Shown here: positions 33,444-40,872 of the stretch, in pieces
Numbering within the stretch: the stretch's first letter is position 1
How the letters are laid out: each line of letters opens with the position of its first letter
NCBI RefSeq assembly: GCF_026342835.1
Contig: NZ_JAPEMI010000002.1
Location: forward strand, 1,550,001 to 1,614,000
Direction of reading: 5' to 3'
Source: Streptomyces sp. NBC_00154
GTDB lineage: Bacteria; Actinomycetota; Actinomycetes; Streptomycetales; Streptomycetaceae
DNA: 64,000 bases
The notes under the pieces: generated by a model
Seen by the model: only the letters and a program-made list of their open reading frames with translations
Database searches by the model: none
What the model was told of the DNA's origin: nothing
Program-made: the position numbers and the translations under genes

Positions 33444-35912
33444 ATGAGTACGACATGGACCTGGGACTTCCACGGCTACGACCCCAAGGAGGAGCGGACA
33501 ATCGAAGCCCTGTGCACACTCGGTAACGGCAGGTTCGCCACCCGGGGGTCCGTGCCCGAGTCGCCCGCCGGTGCGGTTCACTATCCCGGGACCTACGCAG
33601 CCGGGTGCTGCAACTGGCTTTTCTCGAAGGTCGCAGGCCAGCAGGTCGGCAACGAGGACATGGTCAACCTGCCCGACTGGTCACGCCTGCGCTACCGCTG
33701 CCTGCCGGACGACGGACCGGTAGGGGAGTGGCTCACACCCGATGACCCGAGCCTGCGGCACTACAAAGTCTCACTCGACCTGCGAGGCGGCGTTCTCACC
33801 CGCCGCTTGCTTTTCCACGACGGCCATGGCCGGCGACTCGGCGTCACCCACACCAGATTCGTCCACATGGGCGACCCATACCTCGCCGCCCAGAGAACCA
33901 CCTTCCGTGGGTACGGCTGGAGCGGTGCGATCGAGGTGGAGTCCGTCATCGACGGAGACGTCACCAATACCGGTGTCGAGCGCTACCGCGGCCTGAGTGG
34001 GCGCCATCTCACAGGCCACCGTGCCGGAGTGGAAGCGGACGGCGTCGCCTGGCTGTCCTGCCGGACCAGCTCGTCCCGGATCCGGATCGGAATCGCCGTC
34101 AGAACGTCGTCAGGGCCCCTCGTCGCAGTGGGGGCGAGCTGTACGGAGACCAAAACGGTCCAGAGAATGAGGCTGCCGGTCTCCCGCGGATGTTCCGCGG
34201 CCGTCGTCAAGTCCGCTGCGTTGTACACATCCCTGGACCGCCCTCTGGGCGACCCCCTCTCACTTGCCGTTGAGCGTGCATCACACGCGGCGGCGTTCGC
34301 GGCACTGCTCGCCTCTCATCGTGCTGCCTGGGAACGTCTGTGGAGCCAGGGGGAACTGCAGGTGCCGGGCGAATCGGGCCGCGTCCTTCGGCTCCATCTC
34401 TTCCACGTCCTTCAGACGCTTTCCCCGCACACGGCAGAGTTGGACGTCGGAGTGCCCGCCAGGGGCCTGCATGGCGAGGCGTATCGAGGGCATGTGTTCT
34501 GGGACGAGTTGTTCGTGCTGCCGTACCTCACTCTGCACTTCCCTGAGGTGGCGCGCGGTCTTCTCATGTACCGGCACCGACGCCTTCCCGCGGCCCGTGC
34601 AGCGGCCCAGCGGGCGGGCTACAGCGGGGCGATGTTCCCCTGGCAGAGCGGTAGTTCAGGTGCTGAGGAGACGCAGACACTGCACCTGAATCCCCGATCG
34701 GGCCGCTGGCTGTCCGACCACTCGCACTTGCAGCACCACGTCGGATCGGCTATCGCCTGGAACGTCTGGCGGTACGGGCAAAGCACCGGCGACACCGGCT
34801 TCATCCAAGGCCCAGGGGCAGAGCTGTTGCTCGGGATCGCCCGCTACTGGGGCTCCGTCGCCACGTACGACGCCGATCGCGACCGCTACCGCATCCGCGG
34901 TGTGCTGGGCCCGGACGAGTACCACGACGCCTACCCCGAGGCCGCTGCTCCCGGGATCGATGACAACGCGTACACCAACGTGACCGCCGCCTGGGTGCTC
35001 GCACGCGCACTCGAGGTGTTCGATGACCTGCCTGCCGCCCGTCGAAGAGAGCTCGCCGAGCAACTCGGCCTCGACGACGAGACGCTGAATCGCTGGGACG
35101 ACATCTCCCGCCGGGTGTACGTACCGTTCCATGGCGATGTCATCAGCCAGTTCGAAGGCTATGGCGAGCTGGCCGAGCTGGACTGGGATGCCTACCGCTC
35201 CCGCTACTCCGACATCCGCCGCCTCGACCGGATCCTGGAGTCCGAGGGGGATACGGTCAACTGTTACCAAGCGTCCAAGCAGGCCGACACACTTATGCTC
35301 GGCTATCTCTTCCGCCCCGCCGAGCTGCAGGAACTTTTCGACCGCCTCGGGTACCGGTTCGACGACGAGGTGTGGCGCACGACCGTCAATTACTATCTGA
35401 CTCGTACCAGTCACGGATCGACCCTCAGCAGCCTGGTGCATGGCTGGGTCCTCGCCCGCCGGAAAGGTCCGGACGCCTGGCGGTACTGGGAGGAAGCCCT
35501 GCTCAGCGACGTGGCAGATATTCAGGGCGGCACCACCGGCGAAGGCATCCACCTGGGTGCCATGGCCGGCACCCTCGATCTCGTCGAACGGGTCGTCGCA
35601 GGACTGGAGGCAGGCCCGGACGGACTGCGCATCGCCCCCGTCCCGCTCCGGGAGGTGCCGCGCTGCTCGTTCACGTTCTGTTACCGCGGGCACCGGGATA
35701 TCCGCGTCCAGTTTCTGCCTGGCCGGTTGGGGATTCGCGTGCCCCACTCGCGACTCAATCCCCCTCTGCGCGTGCGTCTGCCCGGCGAGCGGCTGGTGAC
35801 CGTGGCTGCGGGGGAACAACGTTGGTTCCGTCTGCCCGCGCGTTCGGTCCGTCGTGACGACGATGGTCGGTACAGCGCGCGCTCGACGGCCGCGAGCCCG
35901 AGAATGGAGTAG
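33444..35912 (+). CDS. Glycoside hydrolase family 65 (maltose/trehalose/kojibiose phosphorylase-like)
   Basis: The product is 822 residues. The N-terminal beta-sandwich opens WTWDFHGYDPKEERTIEALC, TLGNGRFATRGSVPES. The (alpha/alpha)6 barrel holds HVFWDELFVLPYLTLHFPEV and the general acid Glu about 491 in RGVLGPDEYHDAYP. The closing part includes NCYQASKQADTLMLGYLF and SLVHGWVLARR. GH65 enzymes phosphorolyse or hydrolyse alpha-glucosides such as trehalose; which one cannot be told. Use of stored trehalose on waking or starvation is a reasonable inference. The GGAG-preceded ATG at 33444 is chosen over the ATG at 33438. It is followed 28 bp later by an orphan ATPase in the same direction. Confidence 0.87.
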   Translation: MSTTWTWDFHGYDPKEERTIEALCTLGNGRFATRGSVPESPAGAVHYPGTYAAGCCNWLFSKVAGQQVGNEDMVNLPDWSRLRYRCLPDDGPVGEWLTPDDPSLRHYKVSLDLRGGVLTRRLLFHDGHGRRLGVTHTRFVHMGDPYLAAQRTTFRGYGWSGAIEVESVIDGDVTNTGVERYRGLSGRHLTGHRAGVEADGVAWLSCRTSSSRIRIGIAVRTSSGPLVAVGASCTETKTVQRMRLPVSRGCSAAVVKSAALYTSLDRPLGDPLSLAVERASHAAAFAALLASHRAAWERLWSQGELQVPGESGRVLRLHLFHVLQTLSPHTAELDVGVPARGLHGEAYRGHVFWDELFVLPYLTLHFPEVARGLLMYRHRRLPAARAAAQRAGYSGAMFPWQSGSSGAEETQTLHLNPRSGRWLSDHSHLQHHVGSAIAWNVWRYGQSTGDTGFIQGPGAELLLGIARYWGSVATYDADRDRYRIRGVLGPDEYHDAYPEAAAPGIDDNAYTNVTAAWVLARALEVFDDLPAARRRELAEQLGLDDETLNRWDDISRRVYVPFHGDVISQFEGYGELAELDWDAYRSRYSDIRRLDRILESEGDTVNCYQASKQADTLMLGYLFRPAELQELFDRLGYRFDDEVWRTTVNYYLTRTSHGSTLSSLVHGWVLARRKGPDAWRYWEEALLSDVADIQGGTTGEGIHLGAMAGTLDLVERVVAGLEAGPDGLRIAPVPLREVPRCSFTFCYRGHRDIRVQFLPGRLGIRVPHSRLNPPLRVRLPGERLVTVAAGEQRWFRLPARSVRRDDDGRYSARSTAASPRME

Positions 35913-35940
35913 CTCTCAGCTGGTTCCGGAGGTGCATGGT

Positions 35941-37452
35941 GTGAATGCCGTACACGGACAGCAGCAGACCTCGATCGTGGACCCTGAACGCTCAGCCAGG
36001 CCCGATCGCCTCTTCGACAAGGAAGACGAATGGGCAGCCTTGATGGCCTTCTCGAGCGATCCGCATCCGGGAACGGGCCTCGGCGTCGTCATGGGCCGGC
36101 CCCGCCAGGGCAAGACTCTCCTGCTGGAATCGGTGGCACGCGCCACGGGCGGGTTCTATTTCTGTGGACAGGAAGCCACCCAAGCCGAGTCCTTGCGCAG
36201 GTTGGGCGAGGAGTACGCGCGATACCGGCAGGTCTCACAGCCCAGCCACTGGCGTGATTGGAAGGAAGGCATCGATGCCTTGCTGGCGCTGGGTGACACC
36301 CGGCCGCTGCCCGTCATCATCGACTCGTTCCCCGACCTTGTCGCGGCGAGCCCGGCTTTGCCCTCTGTCATCCACGGAGCCCTCCGGCACCTCGACAGAC
36401 CGCCACTGGAGAGCCGTGCGCGATTGCTGCTTGGTGGTGAGACCGCACCGGTCATGATCCGGCTGTTCGCGCACTCCTCGCCGCTGCACGCACTCGCCGC
36501 TCTGAAGCTCGACATCCAGCCCCTGGACTTCCGCAAGACGGCGCAATTGTGGGGCATCGACGACCCGAGGCTCGCCTTTCTCGTCTACACGGTCGTCGGC
36601 GGGACGCCCGCCTATCGGCACGACTACGTCGACGACGATGTTCCTGTCGATCGTAACGACTTCGATGCCTGGGTCTGCCGCACCGTCCTGAATCCGCGCA
36701 CGCCGCTGTTCCACGAGGCTCGCCATCTCCTCGACGAGGAGACCGGGCCTTGGAGCCACGGGGTTTGTCACTCCGTACTCGCCGCCCTGGCCAGAGGCTG
36801 CACGACCCACGGGGAAATCGCCACCTTCCTGGGACAGCAGCTCACAGATGCCTCCCGGACTCTCGCCCTCCTCCGCGACCACGGTCTGCTTCAATCGCAG
36901 ACGGACGGGCTGCAGCCGGGGGTCAAGCGTCATCGCATCGCGGACCCGCTCCTCGCGTTCGAGCACGCCTTGGCGCGCCCACGCAGGGCCGCTCTTGAGC
37001 AAAGCGACGCCGAGACGGTGTGGGCAGGCGCGCGAGCTGATTTCAACTCTCTTGTCGCCGGACCGCAGTTTGCTCAAGTCTGCCGGGAGTGGGCGGTCCG
37101 CTTCGCCAACTCGGCTGTCTTCGGTGCCGACCATGTCACGGCGTCGTACGGCTCCCTCAGCGACCCGTCGGCGACGGCCGGGCTGGATGCCGAGGTCGTG
37201 GTCCGCCGGCAGGACGGGCCAATGACCGGTTCCCTTCTGTCGGTCGGGCTCGCACGATGGCATACCGGCATGGACATCCACCATCTGCAACGTCTGCGGT
37301 GCATCTTGGATGGACTCAATTCCCTTGAGGATGTAAGTCGCGTCCGACTGGCCCTCTACGGTGCTTCGGGGTTCAGCCCCGAGCTCCATGCGGCGCATGC
37401 TCGGGGCGAGGTCATGCTCGTCGACCTTGACCGTCTGTACCGGGAGGCGTAG
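35941..37452 (+). CDS. Archaeal-type (DUF234-like) AAA ATPase
   Basis: The product is 503 residues. It has a Walker A (VVMGRPRQGKTLLLESVARA), a Walker-B-like strand ending in LPVIIDSFPDLVAASPA, and a conserved sensor-like SRARLLLGGETAPVMIR. The C-terminal half has a winged-helix-like region (RGCTTHGEIATFLGQQLTDA, LALLRDHGLLQSQTDG) and a nuclease-like AEVVVRRQDG segment. This is the STAND-related archaeal ATPase/DUF234 architecture, whose role is unknown; some relatives act in toxin-antitoxin or defence contexts. GGAGG precedes the GTG at 35941 by 8 bases. It is probably co-transcribed with the GH65 gene. Function in the island is unclear. Confidence 0.75.
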   Translation: MNAVHGQQQTSIVDPERSARPDRLFDKEDEWAALMAFSSDPHPGTGLGVVMGRPRQGKTLLLESVARATGGFYFCGQEATQAESLRRLGEEYARYRQVSQPSHWRDWKEGIDALLALGDTRPLPVIIDSFPDLVAASPALPSVIHGALRHLDRPPLESRARLLLGGETAPVMIRLFAHSSPLHALAALKLDIQPLDFRKTAQLWGIDDPRLAFLVYTVVGGTPAYRHDYVDDDVPVDRNDFDAWVCRTVLNPRTPLFHEARHLLDEETGPWSHGVCHSVLAALARGCTTHGEIATFLGQQLTDASRTLALLRDHGLLQSQTDGLQPGVKRHRIADPLLAFEHALARPRRAALEQSDAETVWAGARADFNSLVAGPQFAQVCREWAVRFANSAVFGADHVTASYGSLSDPSATAGLDAEVVVRRQDGPMTGSLLSVGLARWHTGMDIHHLQRLRCILDGLNSLEDVSRVRLALYGASGFSPELHAAHARGEVMLVDLDRLYREA

Positions 37453-37516
37453 CAGACGCCGTTGTGAGATGTGTGCGCCCTTCGGTGGTCACCGGCTCCG
37501 GGCCGCTCTTTCCGAT

Positions 37517-37553
37517 GGGCCGTTCGGTCCCCTCCGTACGGTCCACTCGGCCC
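37517..37553. promoter_or_regulatory. Paired DosR/OsdR-type boxes upstream of PEP synthase
   Basis: GGGCCGTTCGGTCC (37517-37530) and GGTCCACTCGGCCC (37540-37553) are 23 bp apart start to start. The first matches the consensus exactly on its reverse strand. The start of the PEP synthase gene is 230 bp downstream, farther than at other sites, leaving room for a leader or the small frame at 37654. Confidence 0.6.
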
Positions 37554-37653
37554 CGTGCTTCTGGTCCCCTCGGCACTGCGGCGATGGCGCCTCCGGAGCG
37601 ATCGTGGAAGTCGAACGCCGTCTCGGGCTCCGCCTCCCGGAGAGGTGACAACG

Positions 37654-37749
37654 ATGCAGCGCACTCGGATGCAGATGCGGCCGAGGCAGCCGCGCAAGCG
37701 CCCGCAGCTGGATCTGCGTACCCCCTCCGGTCGGTCGATGCCCTACTGA
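37654..37749 (+). CDS. Possible 31-residue basic peptide
   Basis: A short frame MQRTRMQMRPRQPRKRPQLD, ending RTPSGRSMPY, starts 8 bases after GGAGAGG and lies between the paired boxes and PEP synthase. It is very rich in Arg, Pro and Gln. It may be a leader peptide or chance; no relatives can be checked here. Confidence 0.2.
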   Translation: MQRTRMQMRPRQPRKRPQLDLRTPSGRSMPY

Positions 37750-37783
37750 ACCCGCGGCCACCGCACATACGGCGGAGGACATC

Positions 37784-40210
37784 ATGGCAACCGCTCGACG
37801 GGTCGTACCGTTCGCAGAGCTCGGTCGGCAGGATGTCGGCTGTGTCGGTGGCAAGAATGCCTCCCTGGGAGAGATGACCGCACATCTGGCATCTGCAGGC
37901 GTGCGGGTGCCTCCTGGTTTCGCGACGACGGCGGACGCGTACAGAGATTTGCTCGATGGCCACGGACTGCGTGCGCGGATGGCAGCGCAGATCGGACGTC
38001 TGCACGAAGGGGCCGTGCTGGATGAGGTGGGGGTGGCGATCCGGTCGATGATCATGGCTGAGGAGCTACCGACCGGACTGGGGAGCGAGATCGTCACCGC
38101 GTACGAGAGGCTCGCGCGCGACCAGGGCCGCGACGATCCCGAGGTCGCCGTGCGCAGTAGTGCTACCGCCGAGGACCTGCCTGAGGCGAGTTTCGCCGGC
38201 CAGCAGGAGACTTACCTGAACGTCCGCGGGCCTGCCCAGCTGTTGCAGTCCTGCCACCGCTGCTATGCCTCTCTGTTCACCGACCGCGCGATCGACTACC
38301 GGGAGCGGATGGGCTTCGACCACCTTTCGGTCGCTCTCTCCGTCGGCGTTCAGATCATGGTCCGCTCGGACCTCGCGGGCGCCGGAGTGATCTTTACCCT
38401 CGACCCCGAAAGCGGCTTCCCCGAGGTCATCGTGGTCAGCGCGGCATGGGGCCTGGGCGAGACCGTCGTCAGTGGCCAGGTCGACCCCGACGAGCACACG
38501 GTCTTCAAGCCGAGCCTGAAGGACCCGGCACTGGATGCCGTGATCGACGTACGGGTCGGAGCGAAGCGGAAGAAGGCGGTCTATGGCGAGCACGGCCTGA
38601 CCCGGACCGTCGACACGACCGGCGAGGAGCGCTCGCGACCTGTCCTGACAGCTGCGGAAGTCCGGCAACTGGCCGAATGGGCGATGACCGTCGAGGAGCA
38701 CTACGGATGCCCCATGGACCTGGAATGGGCCAAGGACGGCCTGACCGGCGAGCTGGCGATCGTCCAGGCCCGCCCCGAAACCGTACAGTCCCGGCGCCGT
38801 ACGACGACGCTGCGTCGCTGTCGCCTGACCGTCAGTCCAGGGGAGAGCCTCATCGAGGGCATAGCGGTCGGCGAAGCCATCGGGTCCGGCCCTGTCGTCG
38901 TCCTCGACTCGCCTGTGGATCTCGACCGCTTCCCGACCGGCGGGGTGCTCGTCACCGGCATCACCGACCCGGATTGGGAACCGGTCATGAAGCGTGCCTC
39001 CGCGATCGTCACCGACCATGGCGGCCGGACCTCGCATGCCGCCATCGTCAGCCGCGAACTCGGTGTCCCAGCCGTCGTCGGCACCGGCCGGGCCACCGAG
39101 TTGCTGTGCACAGGCCATGAGGCGACCGTCTCCTGTGCCGAGGGTGCTCGCGGTCAGGTCTACGCGGGGCTATTGGCCTACGAGGAGCGCGAAACCGATC
39201 TCGCGGAGCTCCCTGCCACCCGGACCCGCGTGATGCTCAATCTCGCTGATCCGTCCGCCGCCTTCCGCTGGTGGCGCCTGCCCGCCGACGGAGTCGGGCT
39301 CGCGCGCCTGGAGTTCATCGTCGCCCACCAGGTCAAGGCCCACCCCATGGCTCTGCTGCACCCCGACCGAGTGGACCAGCATGACCGCTGCGCCATCGAA
39401 CAGCTCACCGAGGGTTGCCTTGACCGCGGCCAGTACTTCGTCGACCGACTGGCGTACGGTGTGGCCCGCATCGCCGCATCTCGATGGCCCGACCCGGTCG
39501 TCGTACGGACCAGCGACTTCAAGACCAACGAGTATGCGCGGCTGCTCGGCGGCCGGGCCTTCGAACCGGTCGAAGCGAATCCGATGATCGGCTGGCGCGG
39601 CGCGAGCCGCTACTACAGTGACGGTTATCGCGAAGGATTCGCCCTGGAATGCCGGGCACTGCGACGGGTTCGCGACGACTTCGGCCTGACGAACGTCATC
39701 ATCATGATTCCCTTCTGCCGCACCCTCGAAGAGGCCGACCGGGTTCTGGCCGTCATGGCGGAGCAGGGGCTGCGCAGGGGCGAGAACAGCCTCAAGGTGT
39801 ACGTCATGGCGGAGATCCCGTCCAACATCATCCTGGCCGAGGACTTCGCCGAGCGCTTTGACGGCTTCTCCATCGGGAGCAACGACCTGACCCAGCTCAC
39901 CCTGGGCGTCGACCGCGACTCCGAAGCCCTCGCCCATGTCTTCGACGAGACCAACCCCGCGGTCACGCGCAGCATCCAAACGCTGGTTCCGTGCGCCCAG
40001 TCCGTCGGATGCACGGTCGGCCTCTGCGGCCAACGCCCCAGTGACGACCCCGCCTTCACGGAGTTCCTGGTGAAGACCGGCATCGACTCGATCTCAGTGG
40101 CACCGGACAGCTTCGCCGCGGTGAAGCAGCACGTGGCTGCTGCCGAACTGAGCTTGCACGGGGAGGACCGAACGGCCCATTCGGGACCCGACCGCCCCAA
40201 GCGGGCCTGA
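37784..40210 (+). CDS. ppsA: Phosphoenolpyruvate synthase
   Basis: The product is 808 residues, full length for PEP synthase, which makes PEP, AMP and phosphate from pyruvate, ATP and water. The ATP-grasp domain opens LGRQDVGCVGGKNASLGEMT and has AVRSSATAEDLPEASFAGQQ. The phosphohistidine domain has His418 in VTDHGGRTSHAAIVSRELGV. The PEP/pyruvate barrel has FSIGSNDLTQLTLGVDRDS and Cys748 in VGLCGQRPSDDP. GGAGG precedes the ATG at 37784. Its last codons contain a dormancy box serving the next gene, so the charged tail (GEDRTAHSGPDRPKRA) may be shaped by DNA-binding needs. Confidence 0.93.
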   Translation: MATARRVVPFAELGRQDVGCVGGKNASLGEMTAHLASAGVRVPPGFATTADAYRDLLDGHGLRARMAAQIGRLHEGAVLDEVGVAIRSMIMAEELPTGLGSEIVTAYERLARDQGRDDPEVAVRSSATAEDLPEASFAGQQETYLNVRGPAQLLQSCHRCYASLFTDRAIDYRERMGFDHLSVALSVGVQIMVRSDLAGAGVIFTLDPESGFPEVIVVSAAWGLGETVVSGQVDPDEHTVFKPSLKDPALDAVIDVRVGAKRKKAVYGEHGLTRTVDTTGEERSRPVLTAAEVRQLAEWAMTVEEHYGCPMDLEWAKDGLTGELAIVQARPETVQSRRRTTTLRRCRLTVSPGESLIEGIAVGEAIGSGPVVVLDSPVDLDRFPTGGVLVTGITDPDWEPVMKRASAIVTDHGGRTSHAAIVSRELGVPAVVGTGRATELLCTGHEATVSCAEGARGQVYAGLLAYEERETDLAELPATRTRVMLNLADPSAAFRWWRLPADGVGLARLEFIVAHQVKAHPMALLHPDRVDQHDRCAIEQLTEGCLDRGQYFVDRLAYGVARIAASRWPDPVVVRTSDFKTNEYARLLGGRAFEPVEANPMIGWRGASRYYSDGYREGFALECRALRRVRDDFGLTNVIIMIPFCRTLEEADRVLAVMAEQGLRRGENSLKVYVMAEIPSNIILAEDFAERFDGFSIGSNDLTQLTLGVDRDSEALAHVFDETNPAVTRSIQTLVPCAQSVGCTVGLCGQRPSDDPAFTEFLVKTGIDSISVAPDSFAAVKQHVAAAELSLHGEDRTAHSGPDRPKRA
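40165..40198. promoter_or_regulatory. DosR/OsdR-type box inside the ppsA 3' end, before hsp20
   Basis: GGACCGAACGGCCC (40165-40178) fits the consensus exactly and is followed 18 bp later by a weaker GGGACCCGACCGCCCC (40183-40198). Both lie in the final codons of ppsA and 82-115 bp before the hsp20 start at 40280, the same distance as other sites. Confidence 0.65.
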
Positions 40211-40279
40211 CGTCTGGCGACTGAAACTGAACCCGACACCGCGGAAAGCGCCGCCAAGGCGCTGGAGACGGAGGACACC

Positions 40280-40735
40280 ATGTCCGGAACCCAGATGGAG
40301 CGCAGGCGTCACCTCTTCCCCGACCTCATGGACTGGTTCGGAACCGACTTTCCCCGCATCCCGATGTGGCGGCCGATGTCCGGAGTCCACCTGATCCCGA
40401 TCGAGGTGACCAGCCAGGAGGGACAGTACGTGCTGCGCGCCGAGCTCCCCGGGATGGACCCCACGAAGGACATCCACATCACGGTCGAGGGCGACACCCT
40501 CACCGTCAGCGCCGAACACACTGAGAGCAAGGAGGAGAAGGATCACTCGGAGTTCCGTTACGGCTCCTTCCACCGCACCGTTCGCCTGCCGGCTCAGATT
40601 CCGTCCGAGGGGGTCGAGGCAGAGTACGAGGACGGCATCCTCACGGTGCGCGTAGCGATGGAGCCTGACGTACCAGACACGGCACGCAGCATCCCCGTCA
40701 AGAGGGCCACAACCAACGGTGACGGCGAGTCGTGA
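40280..40735 (+). CDS. Hsp20/alpha-crystallin small heat-shock protein
   Basis: The product is 151 residues. The alpha-crystallin domain runs from about 40 to 135 (LIPIEVTSQEGQYVLRAELP, DIHITVEGDTLTVSAEHTES, EFRYGSFHRTVRLPAQIPSE). It ends with the DGILTVRV signature and a C-terminal SIPVKRA tail for oligomer contacts. It is an ATP-independent chaperone that holds unfolding proteins. Its relative HspX/Acr is the hallmark DosR-induced protein of dormant mycobacteria. GGAGG lies 5 bases before the ATG at 40280. Its stop overlaps a GTG that opens a 46-codon frame leading into the P-type ATPase gene. Confidence 0.93.
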   Translation: MSGTQMERRRHLFPDLMDWFGTDFPRIPMWRPMSGVHLIPIEVTSQEGQYVLRAELPGMDPTKDIHITVEGDTLTVSAEHTESKEEKDHSEFRYGSFHRTVRLPAQIPSEGVEAEYEDGILTVRVAMEPDVPDTARSIPVKRATTNGDGES

Positions 40736-40872
40736 CGGATCGGCAGGTGCGGCGGTTGTTCGACTGTCGTGCGAACGAGCTGCGACGCGCTGCTGATCCA
40801 CCGCACGGCGACTGGCACGTCGGACCCCCGCTGGGCCGACCGGCCGCGGCGGGGGCCGGGAGCGGAAGATGA
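40732..40872 (+). CDS. 46-residue small frame coupled between hsp20 and P-type ATPase
   Basis: The GTG at 40732 overlaps the hsp20 stop (GTGA), and the frame's own TGA at 40870 overlaps the ATPase ATG (ATGA). It exactly bridges the two genes. The peptide opens MTDRQVRRLFDCRANELRRA and ends in a Gly/Ala/Pro-rich tail. Such double coupling suggests it is translated, perhaps only to carry ribosomes into the ATPase gene. Chance cannot be excluded. The first half vaguely resembles helix-turn-helix openings of IS21-like proteins. Confidence 0.35.
   Translation: MTDRQVRRLFDCRANELRRAADPPHGDWHVGPPLGRPAAAGAGSGR

Noticed and set aside
34656..35819. 387-codon open frame on the minus strand
   Set aside because: It is antisense to the GH65 gene, with no recognisable domain; GC-rich third positions on the plus strand create it.
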